Part shown: positions 8,689 through 18,219 of the stretch, piece after piece
How the letters are laid out: the number at the start of each line of letters is the position of its first letter
Numbering within the stretch: the first letter of the stretch is position 1
Source of the DNA: Roseinatronobacter alkalisoli
Lineage (GTDB): Bacteria > Pseudomonadota > Alphaproteobacteria > Rhodobacterales > Rhodobacteraceae
Assembly: GCF_028745735.1 (NCBI RefSeq)
Contig: NZ_JAQZSM010000008.1
Location: 1 to 64,000, forward strand
Direction of reading: 5' to 3'
Length of the DNA stretch: 64,000 nt
Notes under the pieces: generated by a model
Seen by the model: the letters and a program-made list of their open reading frames with translations, nothing else
Told to the model about the DNA's origin: nothing
The model's database searches: none
Program-made: the position numbers and the translations under genes

Positions 8689-8889
8689 ATGCCCAAGATG
8701 AAGACCAAATCAGGCGCCAAAAAGCGCTTCTCCATGACGGCCAGCGGCAAGGTCAAGGCAGGTCAGGCCGGCAAACGCCACGGCATGATCAAGCGGACCA
8801 AGAAATTCATTCGCGACGCACGCGGCAACACCATCCTGTCTGATCAGGATGCGCGTATCGTCAAGAAATACATGCCCTACGATCGTTAA
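8689..8889 (+). CDS. rpmI: 50S ribosomal protein L35
   Basis: A 66-residue, strongly basic protein starting [14 protein letters not shown] and ending KKYMPYDR, the standard L35 pattern. It binds 23S rRNA in the large subunit. The ATG has AAGGAG 8 bp upstream. rplT follows 12 bp later, the usual pair. infC is not adjacent, as is common in Alphaproteobacteria. The 118 bp leader may hold the promoter; I see no clear L20-binding structure. Confidence 0.97.
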   Translation: MPKMKTKSGAKKRFSMTASGKVKAGQAGKRHGMIKRTKKFIRDARGNTILSDQDARIVKKYMPYDR

Positions 8890-8901
8890 GGAGCAGCGCA
8901 G

Positions 8902-9264
8902 ATGTCCCGAGTTACTTCCGGCAAAGTTACCCATGCCCGTCACCGCAAAGTCGTCAAGGCCGCCAAAGGCTATTACGGCGCGCGGTCGCGCAATTTCCGC
9001 ACTGCAACGCAGGCGGTTGACAAGGCCAACCAATACGCAACGCGCGACCGCAAGGTGCGCAAGCGGAATTTCCGTGCGCTGTGGATTCAGCGTATCAACG
9101 CGGCGGTACGTGAAATCGACCCTGCGCTGACCTATTCGCGTTTCATCAACGCGCTGGGTCTGGCCGGGATCGAAGTGGACCGCAAGGTTCTGGCCGATCT
9201 GGCCGTTCACGAACCAGAAGCCTTTGGTCAGATTGTGGCCAAGGCAAAGGCCGCAATCGCCTGA
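8902..9264 (+). CDS. rplT: 50S ribosomal protein L20
   Basis: A 120-residue basic protein with the L20 landmarks [17 protein letters not shown] near residue 30 and LWIQRINAA near residue 70. It binds 23S rRNA early in assembly and in many bacteria represses its own operon. Length is typical. It is the second gene of the rpmI-rplT operon and is followed by a strong intrinsic terminator. Confidence 0.97.
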   Translation: MSRVTSGKVTHARHRKVVKAAKGYYGARSRNFRTATQAVDKANQYATRDRKVRKRNFRALWIQRINAAVREIDPALTYSRFINALGLAGIEVDRKVLADLAVHEPEAFGQIVAKAKAAIA

Positions 9265-9292
9265 ACACCAGCACCGCGCTGACATGAACAGA

Positions 9293-9319
9293 CCGCATGC
9301 CCTTGGCGTGCGGTTTTTT
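9293..9319 (+). terminator. Intrinsic terminator of rpmI-rplT
   Basis: CCGCATGCC (9293-9301), loop CTT and GGCGTGCGG (9305-9313) form a nine-pair stem with one G-T wobble, directly followed by six T residues. Confidence 0.9.
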
Positions 9320-9429
9320 CTTTGCCCCGCAAGCGCAGGCAGGATATGGCAGACGGAAACAGGCCACCCCCCTTGGCCTTGACACATCTGTTGCCCATAT
9401 AAGGCAAAAGACCAACGTAGAGGGCGAAA

Positions 9430-10338
9430 ATGCTGGAACTGAACGCGGGCACGAACGCTGCCGACGAAACCCTGATCACCGAAGGATCTGACCGTGATTT
9501 CATGACCCAGGTCATCGAAGCCAGCAAGGAAGTGCCGGTTATCGTTGATTTCTGGGCGCCATGGTGCGGCCCATGCAAAACCCTTGGCCCTGCGCTGGAA
9601 GCCGAAGTCCGCGCCGCACGCGGCAAGGTGCGCATGGTCAAGATCAATGTCGATGAAAACCAGGCCATTGCCGGGCAATTGCGCGTGCAGTCCATTCCCA
9701 CGGTTTACGCATTCCATCAGGGCCAGCCGGTTGACGGGTTCCAGGGGGCACAACCGCCTGCGGCGCTAAAGGAATTTGTGGCCAAACTGGCGGCGCTTTC
9801 ATCGGGCGATGACGGGCTGGATGCCGCGCTGGACGAAGCTGACAGCATGCTGGAACAGGGCGCGGCCGCTGATGCCGCGCAGGTTTTTGCCGCCGTTCTT
9901 GCAGAAGAACCCGAAAATGCCCGCGCTTTTGGGGGATTGGCGCGCGCCCATATCGCTGCGGGTAATCTGGATCAGGCCGAAGCCCTGATTGCAAATGTCC
10001 CCGCCGCCATTGCAACCGCGCCAGAGGTGGAAGCCGCGCGCGCCAAGCTGGCGCTGGCGCGTCAGGCCGAAAATGCCGGCCCTGTGGATGAATTACGCGC
10101 GCAGGTTCAGGCCGATCCCGCCAATCATCAGGCACGGTTTGACCTTGCACAGGCGCTTTATGCCACTGATCAGGCAGAAGCCGCGATTGATGAATTGCTG
10201 GAACTGTTCCGTCGCGACCGGGAATGGAACGATGGTGCGGCCAAGGCGCAACTGTTCACGATTTTCGATGCGTTGCAGCCCAATGACCCGCTGGCCGCCA
10301 AAGGGCGGCGCAAGCTCAGCTCATTGATATTTGCCTGA
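9430..10338 (+). CDS. cnoX: Thioredoxin-TPR protein, CnoX/YbbN type chaperedoxin
   Basis: A 302-residue cytoplasmic protein. The N-terminal thioredoxin domain (about 20-125) has the intact active site WAPWCGPCK. The C-terminal half is rich in alanine helices and reads as tetratricopeptide-like repeats (about 130-300). That architecture defines YbbN/CnoX, a holdase that protects proteins and hands them to GroEL or DnaK. E. coli CnoX lacks the CGPC pair, whereas alphaproteobacterial forms keep it and can act as redox proteins. The ATG has AGAGGG 5 bp upstream. The gene is followed at short distance by a LON-domain protein and a Trm112-like protein, a common Rhodobacterales trio. Confidence 0.88.
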   Translation: MLELNAGTNAADETLITEGSDRDFMTQVIEASKEVPVIVDFWAPWCGPCKTLGPALEAEVRAARGKVRMVKINVDENQAIAGQLRVQSIPTVYAFHQGQPVDGFQGAQPPAALKEFVAKLAALSSGDDGLDAALDEADSMLEQGAAADAAQVFAAVLAEEPENARAFGGLARAHIAAGNLDQAEALIANVPAAIATAPEVEAARAKLALARQAENAGPVDELRAQVQADPANHQARFDLAQALYATDQAEAAIDELLELFRRDREWNDGAAKAQLFTIFDALQPNDPLAAKGRRKLSSLIFA

Positions 10339-10365
10339 ACGGTTTGTCGGGTTAGGTTAGCTTGC

Positions 10366-11007
10366 ATGGTGCATATAAAAGACCTTCCCGACCTTATCGC
10401 GGTATTCCCGTTGCCGGGTGCGCTGCTGTTGCCGCGCGCCCGGTTACCGCTGCATATCTTTGAACCCAGATATCTGGCGATGCTGGACGAATGCATGAAA
10501 ACGCCGCATCGTCTGATCGGCATGATCCAGCCACGCAGCACCCCGCTGGGCAGTGAAAAGGCACTGCACAGTATTGGTTGCGCGGGTCGGCTGACAGCAT
10601 TTTCCGAAACCGAAGACGGGCGCTATATGATCACGCTGACCGGGGTGTCACGGTTCCGGTTGCAACAGGAAGTGACCGGTTTCACACCCTATCGCCGCGC
10701 CGAAGTCAGTTGGGAAGGGTTTGAGCGGGACCGCGGCAGTGATGAACAGGATGACGGCTTCGACCGCGATGAATTTTTTGTGCTGCTGAAGCGGTTTTTT
10801 GCCATACATGGGCTATCGACCGATTGGGACAGCCTGACAGAGGCCAATGACGAATTGCTGATCAATTCACTGTCAATGCTGTGCCCACTGGAGCCGGATG
10901 ACAAGCAGGCCTTGCTGGAAGCACCGTCATTGACAAACCGGCGTGAAACCTTGGTAACATTGATGGAATTCGCCCTGCGTGGCGGCACGGATGAGGCGCT
11001 GCAATGA
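10366..11007 (+). CDS. LON peptidase substrate-binding domain protein
   Basis: This 213-residue protein consists of a single LON N-terminal (PUA-like) domain without ATPase or protease. Landmarks are [26 protein letters not shown] at the start and a helical C-terminal half. Members are common in Proteobacteria and have no settled function; adaptor or RNA-binding roles have been suggested. The ATG overlaps no upstream gene and its ribosome binding site is weak (TTAGG). The stop overlaps the next gene by four bases (ATGA), indicating translational coupling. The window also holds full-length lon, so this is not a fragment of it. Confidence 0.88.
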   Translation: MVHIKDLPDLIAVFPLPGALLLPRARLPLHIFEPRYLAMLDECMKTPHRLIGMIQPRSTPLGSEKALHSIGCAGRLTAFSETEDGRYMITLTGVSRFRLQQEVTGFTPYRRAEVSWEGFERDRGSDEQDDGFDRDEFFVLLKRFFAIHGLSTDWDSLTEANDELLINSLSMLCPLEPDDKQALLEAPSLTNRRETLVTLMEFALRGGTDEALQ

Positions 11008-11186
11008 CCCGGAATCGTGGCTTCGACAGGCATATGCTGGAAGCGCTGGTCTGTCCCTTGACCAAGGGCAGGCTAAGCTATGACGCGCAGCGTCAGGAAC
11101 TGGTGTCCATGGCCGCGCATCTGGCCTTTCCCATTCGCAATGGTATTCCGATCATGCTGGTCGATGAAGCCCGCGAAGTTGACTGA
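11004..11186 (+). CDS. Trm112-family small protein
   Basis: A protein of about 60 residues of the Trm112p/YcaR family, with the pattern [17 protein letters not shown]...[17 protein letters not shown]. In eukaryotes Trm112 activates methyltransferases; the bacterial members are mostly uncharacterised. Of the usual zinc cysteines only one (LVCP) is visible. The start at 11004 forms an ATGA overlap with the LON-domain gene; an internal ATG at 11034 is possible but has no spacing advantage. Confidence 0.85.
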   Translation: MTRNRGFDRHMLEALVCPLTKGRLSYDAQRQELVSMAAHLAFPIRNGIPIMLVDEAREVD

Positions 11187-11212
11187 TATCCGGCAGGCGC
11201 TGAAAACAGATG

Positions 11213-11236
11213 CGCCCTGACCTTGCGGTCAGGGCG
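11213..11236. terminator. Perfect 10-bp hairpin after the cnoX-LON-Trm112 genes
   Basis: CGCCCTGACC (11213-11222), loop TTGC and GGTCAGGGCG (11227-11236) are perfectly complementary. The hairpin lies between the plus-strand trio and minus-strand genes. No T tract follows, so it may act as a stabilising or Rho-assisted end. Confidence 0.55.
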
Positions 11237-11261
11237 ATCAGCGTAGAAAACATGTCGCTGG

Positions 11262-11399
11262 TCAGGCGACAGGCGCGGAGATCGGGCGGCCGGTCAGCAT
11301 TTGCGTCCCTGCCCGAATGATGATGTGACCATTGCTCAATTGACGCACAAAAACACCCTGAGCAGAAATGTGCCTTCCGATCCTGATGGTGCGTATCAT
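11262..11399 (-). CDS. Possible 45-residue protein, unknown
   Basis: A short frame starts at ATG 11399 with AGGGA seven bases upstream and encodes a basic, beta-strand-like peptide (for example IRIGRHISAQGVFVRQL and GHIIIRAGTQMLTGRP). The good ribosome binding site and regular alternation of hydrophobic residues favour a real gene. Short length and no recognised family argue for caution. Confidence 0.4.
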   Translation of the reverse strand: MIRTIRIGRHISAQGVFVRQLSNGHIIIRAGTQMLTGRPISAPVA

Positions 11400-11623
11400 G
11401 GCATGGTCCCTTTTTGCGAAGGCCCTGTTCAGCGTGTTTGCCACACTGGACGGGCGTTAACCTGATTGTGCCATATTCCGGTGCCAGAACAACGCCTGCT
11501 GCATGGCATTTCCTTAATTCTGACAAGTTTTCCCGTTGACCAGCGGACGACTGTTTCCGAAGCTGTAATGGTCGCGGAATAAATCAAGGTTAACCCCGGA
11601 ACTGGAAACGCACCGCGCCGTGC
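11400..11623. other. Gene-free stretch between the small ORF and mutT
   Basis: About 220 bp without a supportable gene. Open frames here lack ribosome binding sites and conserved sequence. It presumably holds the promoter of the 45-residue ORF and the 3' end of the mutT transcript. I see no clear terminator. Confidence 0.4.
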
Positions 11624-12022
11624 CTACAGCCAATCGCGCAGAATCGGTATCAGCGGCAGGTCTGCGGGCGGCATCGGGAAATCCCGCAATTGCGCAGGGC
11701 GCACCCATTTCAGCGCCTGCCCTTCGCGCGACTGCACCTGTCCATCCCATTTGCGGCAGGCAAACAGCGGCATCAGCAGATGAAAATCATCATAGGCATG
11801 GCTGGCAAATGTCAGCGGTGCAAGGCAGCTGGACCATGTGTCGATGCCCAGTTCTTCGTGCAGTTCCCGTATCAGCGCGGCTTCGGGCGTTTCGCCCGCT
11901 TCCACTTTGCCGCCCGGAAATTCCCACAGGCCCGCCATGGATTTGCCTTCGGGCCGCTGCGCCAGCAATACGCGCCCGTCAGCATCAATCAAGGCGACCG
12001 CAGACACCAGAACCAGTTTCAC
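11624..12022 (-). CDS. mutT: 8-oxo-dGTP diphosphatase (Nudix)
   Basis: A 132-residue Nudix hydrolase with a complete Nudix box, [24 protein letters not shown], about residues 37-60. The segment [19 protein letters not shown] is typical of MutT, which removes oxidised dGTP from the nucleotide pool. The start is GTG 12022, overlapping the argJ stop as GTGA, so translation is coupled. The argJ-mutT order is common in Rhodobacterales. Substrate is inferred from family resemblance only. Confidence 0.88.
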   Translation of the reverse strand: MKLVLVSAVALIDADGRVLLAQRPEGKSMAGLWEFPGGKVEAGETPEAALIRELHEELGIDTWSSCLAPLTFASHAYDDFHLLMPLFACRKWDGQVQSREGQALKWVRPAQLRDFPMPPADLPLIPILRDWL

Positions 12023-13338
12023 GAACGGTAATCCGTGTTGATGTCAATATAGCGATGCGTCAGATCACAGGTCCAGACCGTCGCAGCCCCCACACCAAGG
12101 CGCAGGTCAACGCCGATGACCAGTTCCTGCTGGCGCATGTATTCCGCGCCGACCTGTTCGGCATAGCTGGGCGCAACCTGCCCCTGAGAGGCGACCAGAT
12201 GCGGCCCGAACCGGATGGACAGGCGGTCTCGGTCGGCTTCGGCACCGGATTTCCCGACGGCCATGACAATACGCCCCCAATTCGGGTCTTCGCCCGCGAT
12301 TGCGGTCTTGACCAGGGGCGAATTGGCAATCGCCATCGCAACCTTGCGCGCATCTGCGTCGGAACGTGCGCCTGATACGGCGACTTCCACGAATTTCGTG
12401 GCCCCTTCGCCATCACGCACGACCTGATGCGCCAGATCCAGCATGACCGCGCCCAATGCATCGTTAAAGATTTGCGCCGCGTCGCTTGTGGTATCTTCAA
12501 TCACGGGCATGTCTGCCTGCGCTGTGGCCGCGACCAGCACCATATCCGATGTGGATGTGTCGCTGTCCACGGTAATGCAGTTGAAGCTGCGGTCCGTCTG
12601 GCGCGACACCATGGATTGCAGCGCAGAGCGCGTGATCTTTGCGTCGGTGAAGATATAGACCAGCATGGTGGCCATATCGGGCGCAATCATGCCTGACCCT
12701 TTGGCAACGCCCGCGATGGTGACGGGCTGGCCGTCAATGTCCACTTTGGCGCTGGCGCCTTTGGGGAATGTGTCGGTTGTCATGATGGCGCGGGCCGCAT
12801 CCGGCAGGGCCGCCGCGGACAACCCGGAACCGAGTTCGTCCAGCACCGCGACAATCCGGTCATGTGGCAGCGCTTCGCCGATAACACCGGTTGATGATGT
12901 GAAAATCCGCGCCGCAGGCAGGCCTAGTTTCTGCGACAATGCCGCGCAAAGTGCCGTGACAGACGCAACCCCAGCTGCGCCGGTAAACGCATTGGCATTG
13001 CCGGAATTGACCAGAAACGCTGCCCCTTCGGCGCTGTCCCTGGTGATCTTGGACTGCGCATCCAGCACGGATGCCGCGCGCGTGGCCGAACGGGTGAAGG
13101 TTCCGGCGACAACCGAACCGGGGTCCAGCACCGCCAGCATGACATCTGTGCGCCCCTTGTAGCGCACACCCGCCGCTGCGGTGGACAGGCGCAACCCGCG
13201 GATGGCCGGCAGATCAGGGAATTGCGCGGGCGCCAGCGGCGACACCAGAGATGCCTTGGCAGGGGCGCTTTGCGCGGCCTGTTTGACCTGTGCCTTCAGC
13301 GATTTGATTTTCTTCTTCAGCGTCTTTTTCGCGCCCAT
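12019..13338 (-). CDS. argJ: Bifunctional ornithine acetyltransferase/N-acetylglutamate synthase
   Basis: A protein of about 439 residues that moves acetyl from N-acetylornithine to glutamate (arginine biosynthesis, cyclic route) and may also use acetyl-CoA. It self-cleaves before the nucleophile threonine in [16 protein letters not shown]. Other landmarks are [26 protein letters not shown] and EDPNWGRI. The start is placed at ATG 13338, with GGGGA six bases upstream. It gives a lysine- and alanine-rich N-terminal tail of about 35 residues before the usual ArgJ start ([12 protein letters not shown]). Such tails occur in other Rhodobacterales ArgJ. The gene is coupled to mutT, and a terminator hairpin lies just upstream. 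Confidence 0.94.
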   Translation of the reverse strand: MGAKKTLKKKIKSLKAQVKQAAQSAPAKASLVSPLAPAQFPDLPAIRGLRLSTAAAGVRYKGRTDVMLAVLDPGSVVAGTFTRSATRAASVLDAQSKITRDSAEGAAFLVNSGNANAFTGAAGVASVTALCAALSQKLGLPAARIFTSSTGVIGEALPHDRIVAVLDELGSGLSAAALPDAARAIMTTDTFPKGASAKVDIDGQPVTIAGVAKGSGMIAPDMATMLVYIFTDAKITRSALQSMVSRQTDRSFNCITVDSDTSTSDMVLVAATAQADMPVIEDTTSDAAQIFNDALGAVMLDLAHQVVRDGEGATKFVEVAVSGARSDADARKVAMAIANSPLVKTAIAGEDPNWGRIVMAVGKSGAEADRDRLSIRFGPHLVASQGQVAPSYAEQVGAEYMRQQELVIGVDLRLGVGAATVWTCDLTHRYIDINTDYRS

Positions 13339-13353
13339 CGTCATTCCCCAAAG

Positions 13354-13379
13354 AAAAGCCGACCCGCAACCGGGTCGGC
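13354..13379 (-). terminator. Intrinsic terminator between ppiC and argJ
   Basis: On the minus strand GCCGACCCG, loop GTTG and CGGGTCGGC (13371-13379 with 13358-13366) form a perfect nine-pair stem followed by TTTT. It ends about 10 bp before the argJ ribosome binding site, so it either closes ppiC or attenuates argJ. Confidence 0.85.
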
Positions 13380-13408
13380 GTTGCACTGGCAGGTTACACC
13401 CGGCGCAA

Positions 13409-14266
13409 TCAGTCGTCCAGAAGCTCTGAGCGGTCCATGATATCGGGGCCCAGCCCTTCATAGGTGCGTTCAATCGTTGCCGCTTCGGTGGCGCGGTTCA
13501 ACTCTGCCTGCGCGGCTTCGCGCTGGATATTCTGCACCAATGCGTCGCGCACTTCGTCCAGTTCCGGGGCCTGTGACATGCGCATGTCATTGAGCAACAC
13601 CAGATGCCAGCCGAACTGGGTTTCCAGTGGCCCCATATATTCGCCGACTTCCAGCGCTTCGACAGCGGCTTCAAATTCCGGGATCATGGCACCCGGTCCG
13701 AACCAGCCAAGCGACCCGCCATTCGCGGCGGCCCCGTCAAAGGAATGCTCGCGCGCCAGTTCGGCAAAATCCGCACCCTCATCAAGCTGCGTGCGCAGGG
13801 CTGCGGCTTCTTCCTCTGTCTCGACGATGATATGCGATGCGTTATATTCGGGTGTCGGTTCCTGGCCGTCAAATTCGGTGACAAATGCCGCATAGGCTTC
13901 GTCGATCACTTCATCATTGACGGCGGCGTCAGCAACCCGCGACAGGGCCGCATTGGCGACGAATGCGCGCTGTTCGTTTTCCAGCGTAACCTGTTCGCGC
14001 GCGGTCAGGGTGCCTTCGGCATGCTGCATGATGGCGGTTTGTTCGATCAGTTGCTCGACCAGCGGTTCAAACAGTGCTTCGGCGGGCAGGCCGCGGAACT
14101 GTTCCGGCAGCACTTCGCGCGCGGCCAGAAGGTGACCCAGCGTGATGTCGGCACCGTTCACAGTTGCCAGAACCGTGTCGCGCGTCACGTCATCTTGTGC
14201 GATGGCGGGGGCGGAAAACGCCAGCCCCGCCGCCAGAACGACGCTCAATCGTGAAAATCTGCCCAT
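13409..14266 (-). CDS. Periplasmic parvulin-type peptidyl-prolyl isomerase
   Basis: A 285-residue exported isomerase. The signal peptide is clear ([20 protein letters not shown], cleavage near AIAQ-DD). A SurA/PrsA-like helical N-domain leads to a parvulin (rotamase) domain, about residues 140-245, with [44 protein letters not shown] and [10 protein letters not shown]. It probably assists folding of secreted and outer-membrane proteins. Start ATG 14266 has AGGAACAGG upstream. It is divergent from secA, a pairing seen across Rhodobacterales that fits an export role. Confidence 0.92.
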   Translation of the reverse strand: MGRFSRLSVVLAAGLAFSAPAIAQDDVTRDTVLATVNGADITLGHLLAAREVLPEQFRGLPAEALFEPLVEQLIEQTAIMQHAEGTLTAREQVTLENEQRAFVANAALSRVADAAVNDEVIDEAYAAFVTEFDGQEPTPEYNASHIIVETEEEAAALRTQLDEGADFAELAREHSFDGAAANGGSLGWFGPGAMIPEFEAAVEALEVGEYMGPLETQFGWHLVLLNDMRMSQAPELDEVRDALVQNIQREAAQAELNRATEAATIERTYEGLGPDIMDRSELLDD

Positions 14267-14488
14267 ATTCCTGTTCCTTTCTCTGTGCGACCGGCGCACA
14301 TCGTTGACACTTTTGGGGTCGACCATTACATCGCAGACTGGTTCTGCAATGCTTGGGGCCGTGCGGTTCACCTGCCCTTCTATGGAAGCCTGCGCGTGCC
14401 GACAACCCCGGCGGCATTAGTGCGACATGACGATTTCTTTAGCGGCCATCAGAACAGGCCGCATCAGATGGAACGAGGCGGAGACAGA
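14267..14488. promoter_or_regulatory. Divergent promoter region of ppiC-type gene and secA
   Basis: The 222-bp gap separates two divergent genes and must hold both promoters. The open frame through it in the secA direction has no ribosome binding site and no conserved residues. I cannot assign -35/-10 boxes with confidence. Confidence 0.4.
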
Positions 14489-17179
14489 ATGCTGGGTTTG
14501 GGCGCGATTTCGAAGAAGGTATTCGGCACGGCAAATGACCGCATGGTCAAGGCAGCCCGCCCGATTGTTGCAAAGATCAACGCATTGGAGCCGGAGTTTC
14601 AGGCCCTGTCCGATGACGGGCTTATCGCCAAGACGGAAGAACTGAAGGTTCGCGTCGCGGGGGGTGAAACCTTGGACGCCATCTTGCCCGAAGCATTTGC
14701 CAATTGCCGCGAAGGTGCGCGCCGCGCGCTGGGTCTGCGGGCCTTTGATGTGCAGCTGATCGGCGGGATGTTCCTGCATCAGGGCAATATTGCCGAAATG
14801 AAAACCGGCGAGGGCAAGACCCTTGTGGCCACTTTTCCCGCCTATCTGAACGCGCTGACAGGCAAGGGCGTGCATGTCGTGACGGTCAACGACTATCTGG
14901 CCCGGCGCGATTCCGAATGGATGGGCAAGGTCTTTGCCAAACTGGGTATGCGCTGTGGGGTGGTGTATTCGCAGCAGCCCGATTTTGAGAAGAAGGAAGC
15001 CTACGCCGCCGATGTGACCTATGCGACGAATAACGAACTGGGGTTTGATTATTTGCGCGACAACATGCGCATGCGTCTGGACGACATGAACCAGCGCGGC
15101 CATTTCTTCGCCATCGTTGACGAGGTGGACAGCATCCTGATTGATGAAGCGCGCACGCCGCTTATCATTTCCGGCCCGGCCGAAGATAAAAGCGATCTGT
15201 ATGTCAAGGTTGACAAGCTGATCCCGCTTCTGACCGAAGAGCATTTCACCATTGACGAAAAAATCCGCAATGCCACCCTGACCGAGGATGGCAATGAATT
15301 CATCGAAGAAAAGCTGCGTGAAGCGGATTTGCTGAGCGATGACCAATCCCTTTATGATCCCGAATCCACTTCGCTGGTGCATCACGTCAATCAGGGCCTG
15401 CGCGCGCATAAGCTGTTCCACAAGGACCAGAATTACATTGTGCGCGACGGGCAGGTTGTTCTGATCGACGAATTTACCGGGCGCATGATGGCGGGTCGCC
15501 GCCTGTCCGAAGGGTTGCATCAGGCGATCGAGGCCAAGGAAGGCGCGGCCATCCAGCCGGAGAATGTGACTTATGCATCGGTCACGTTCCAGAACTACTT
15601 CCGCATGTATAAGAAACTGGCGGGCATGACCGGCACGGCGTCCACCGAAGCGGCGGAATTCCGCGAGATTTACAATCTTGGTGTGGTCGAAATACCGACC
15701 AACCTGCCAATTGCGCGTCTGGATGAACATGATCAGGTCTATCGCACGTCCAGGGAAAAACTTGACGGCGTGCTGACGGAGATCCGCGATGCGCATGAAA
15801 AGGGCCAGCCCATTCTTGTGGGCACCACATCTATTGAAAAATCCGAGGAACTGTCAGCCCTGCTGAAACAGGCGGAAATCACGCATAATGTCCTGAACGC
15901 GCGCCAGCACGAACAGGAAGCGCAGATCGTGGCCGATGCGGGGCGCTTTGGCGCGGTGACAATTGCCACCAACATGGCTGGTCGCGGCACGGACATTCAG
16001 TTGGGCGGCAATGTGGAAATGCAGGTCATGCAGGCGCTGGATGCTGACCCTGCCGCCGACCCTGCCGATTTGCGCGCCCGGATCGAGGCGGATGTCGCGG
16101 AAGAAAAGAAAAAGGTGATCGCCGTAGGCGGGCTGTTCGTGCTGGCCACGGAACGCCATGAAAGCCGACGGATCGACAACCAGCTGCGCGGTCGTTCGGG
16201 GCGGCAGGGGGATCCGGGGCGGTCTGTCTTTTTCCTGTCGCTTGAAGATGACCTTATGCGGATTTTCGGGTCTGAACGGCTGGAGAAAGTCCTGTCTACC
16301 CTTGGCATGAAAGAAGGCGAGGCGATTGTTCACCCATGGGTCAACAAATCGCTGGAAAAGGCACAGGCCAAGGTCGAAGCCCGCAATTTCGACATCCGCA
16401 AGGAATTGCTGAAATACGACAACGTCATGAATGAACAGCGTCGCGTTGTGTTTGAACAGCGCCGCGACATCATGGAAGCGGATGACCTGTCCGAAATCAT
16501 TGAAGACATGCGCCATCAGGTGGTCGATGATCTGATTGACACGCATATGCCGCCGAATTCCTATGCCGAACAATGGGATATGGAAGGGCTGAAAGCGGCG
16601 GTACGCGACAAGCTGGGTCTGGACCTGCCGGTTCAGGACTGGGGCGAGGAAGATGGCGTTGATCAGGATGTGGTGCGCGAACGGCTGTGCGAACAGTCCG
16701 ATGCGCTGATGGCGCAGAAGCAGGAACAGTTCGGGTCCGATACGCTGCGCAATCTGGAAAAGCAGATCCTACTGGAAACCATTGACCGCAAATGGCGTGA
16801 ACATCTGCTGACGCTGGATCACCTGCGGTCTGCGGTGCGCTTTCGCGGTTATGCCCAGAAAGATCCGCTGAACGAATACAAGGCCGAAGGTTTCCTGTTG
16901 TTTGAAGCGATGCTGAATTCGCTGCGCGAAGATGTATCGGCCTATCTGTCGCGCATCCGCCCGCTATCGGAAGAAGAACAGAAATCCATGTTGCAGCAGA
17001 TGGCCTTGCAACAGCACAACGCCCAGATTGCGGCGGAAAATGCGGGCGATGCCCCTGCACCGTTGCTCGAAGGGTTTGACGAGGCGGACCCCGAGACATG
17101 GGGCAATCCCGGCCGCAATGATCTGTGCCCCTGTGGGTCCGGCAAGAAGTTCAAGCATTGCCACGGGCGGCTTGCCTGA
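14489..17179 (+). CDS. secA: Protein translocase ATPase SecA
   Basis: An 896-residue motor that drives unfolded preproteins through SecYEG. Walker A is in [11 protein letters not shown] (about residues 105-115), Walker B in [20 protein letters not shown], the preprotein cross-linking domain follows, and helicase motifs [10 protein letters not shown] and [13 protein letters not shown] are intact. The C-terminal zinc-binding tail [14 protein letters not shown], which contacts SecB, is complete. Start ATG 14489 has GAGG/GGAG upstream. An open frame 204 bp longer is rejected. A terminator follows at 17218. Confidence 0.97.
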   Translation: MLGLGAISKKVFGTANDRMVKAARPIVAKINALEPEFQALSDDGLIAKTEELKVRVAGGETLDAILPEAFANCREGARRALGLRAFDVQLIGGMFLHQGNIAEMKTGEGKTLVATFPAYLNALTGKGVHVVTVNDYLARRDSEWMGKVFAKLGMRCGVVYSQQPDFEKKEAYAADVTYATNNELGFDYLRDNMRMRLDDMNQRGHFFAIVDEVDSILIDEARTPLIISGPAEDKSDLYVKVDKLIPLLTEEHFTIDEKIRNATLTEDGNEFIEEKLREADLLSDDQSLYDPESTSLVHHVNQGLRAHKLFHKDQNYIVRDGQVVLIDEFTGRMMAGRRLSEGLHQAIEAKEGAAIQPENVTYASVTFQNYFRMYKKLAGMTGTASTEAAEFREIYNLGVVEIPTNLPIARLDEHDQVYRTSREKLDGVLTEIRDAHEKGQPILVGTTSIEKSEELSALLKQAEITHNVLNARQHEQEAQIVADAGRFGAVTIATNMAGRGTDIQLGGNVEMQVMQALDADPAADPADLRARIEADVAEEKKKVIAVGGLFVLATERHESRRIDNQLRGRSGRQGDPGRSVFFLSLEDDLMRIFGSERLEKVLSTLGMKEGEAIVHPWVNKSLEKAQAKVEARNFDIRKELLKYDNVMNEQRRVVFEQRRDIMEADDLSEIIEDMRHQVVDDLIDTHMPPNSYAEQWDMEGLKAAVRDKLGLDLPVQDWGEEDGVDQDVVRERLCEQSDALMAQKQEQFGSDTLRNLEKQILLETIDRKWREHLLTLDHLRSAVRFRGYAQKDPLNEYKAEGFLLFEAMLNSLREDVSAYLSRIRPLSEEEQKSMLQQMALQQHNAQIAAENAGDAPAPLLEGFDEADPETWGNPGRNDLCPCGSGKKFKHCHGRLA

Positions 17180-17217
17180 TGCGCCAATAGGGCTGCGCGC
17201 CACCCCACCATGCATGA

Positions 17218-17241
17218 ACAGCCCCGCTTGCGCGGGGCTGT
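17218..17241 (+). terminator. Hairpin terminator after secA
   Basis: ACAGCCCCGC (17218-17227), loop TTGC and GCGGGGCTGT (17232-17241) are perfectly complementary. The following CTGCGTTCTG is only mildly T-rich. It lies between convergent secA and the BASS transporter gene and may serve both. Confidence 0.75.
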
Positions 17242-17309
17242 CTGCGTTCTGACTGTCGGTAAAGGGGGGCGCAATGCACGGATAGAAGGCGCTGCCGTCT
17301 GTAACGCGC

Positions 17310-18215
17310 TCAGGCTTCCTGCTGTATTTTTGCAGCATCGCGTGCCAGCGCTTCGCGCGTGGCATTGCGCCGGTACCATAGCGTGATCATGGTTGAACTG
17401 ATCACGATGAACAGTGAATACAGAACGGGAATAAGCAACACAGCCTGTTGCTGCGCGGCCGTGAAGCTAAGCGTGATGACCAGCACCGCCAGTGGGCCGT
17501 TCTGGATGCCCGTTTCCAGGCTGATGGTGCGGGCGCGGTTGGTGTCTTGTCCCAGCCCGCGCGCCACCCAATAGCCGAACAACATGCCGACCAGACCAAT
17601 GCCGATGGTTGCTGCATAAATCGGGGCGGGTGTGTCCAGCAGCAACTGGTAATTGCGCGGCACCCAACTGATGATCAGGAACAGGATCACCACAACCCCC
17701 ATGAACGACCCGATCAATTCGACCGTCGCGCCCACATTGGCGTTCAGCTTGCGCAGGATCATTCCCAGCGCCGTGGGCACCAGCAACACCGCCAGTATTT
17801 GCGCCACATTTTCAGGCGGGATGACGTAATCCGCCCCGACCCCCGCCATACCCCCGTAGAATGATAGCAGTATCGGCACCATGACCACAGCGGCCAGTGT
17901 GGAAACCGTGGTCATCATGATCGACAGCGCCAGCACGCCTTTGCTGAAATAGGCGAATATGTTCGATGTCGTGCCACCAGGCATGCAGGCAATCAGCAAC
18001 AGTCCCACGACCAGCGCAGGCGGCAGGCCCAGCAGCACCGCCAGCAAAAAGCCCAGAAACGGCATGACGGCAAACTGACTGAGCAGCCCGACCAGAATGC
18101 CCTTGGGTTTGCGAAATGCGATCAGAAAATCACGCGGTGTCATGCTGGCCCCCATGCCCAGCATGATCACCATCATCATGATCCCCAGTAAGGTGGTTTC
18201 CAGTTCTGTCAGCAT
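17310..18215 (-). CDS. Bile acid:sodium symporter family (BASS) transporter
   Basis: A 301-residue inner-membrane protein with about nine or ten hydrophobic helices. The BASS signatures CMPGGTTSNIFAYFSKG (first crossover region) and ETGIQNGPLAVLV (second crossover region) are both present. Family members carry bile acids, pantoate, keto acids or other organic anions with Na+; the substrate here cannot be read. The start lies 4 bp after the stop of the acyl-CoA ligase gene, so the two are probably one transcript. That hints at an organic acid that could then be activated by the ligase. Confidence 0.88.
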   Translation of the reverse strand: MLTELETTLLGIMMMVIMLGMGASMTPRDFLIAFRKPKGILVGLLSQFAVMPFLGFLLAVLLGLPPALVVGLLLIACMPGGTTSNIFAYFSKGVLALSIMMTTVSTLAAVVMVPILLSFYGGMAGVGADYVIPPENVAQILAVLLVPTALGMILRKLNANVGATVELIGSFMGVVVILFLIISWVPRNYQLLLDTPAPIYAATIGIGLVGMLFGYWVARGLGQDTNRARTISLETGIQNGPLAVLVITLSFTAAQQQAVLLIPVLYSLFIVISSTMITLWYRRNATREALARDAAKIQQEA

Positions 18216-18219
18216 GCCC

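Noticed and set aside
14285-14488. N-terminal extension of secA by 68 codons
   Set aside because: The extension lies in the divergent promoter region, lacks a ribosome binding site and matches nothing in SecA. The internal ATG gives the standard N-terminus.
14417-15796. 459-codon open frame antisense to secA
   Set aside because: A shadow of the SecA ATPase region; composition is not protein-like.
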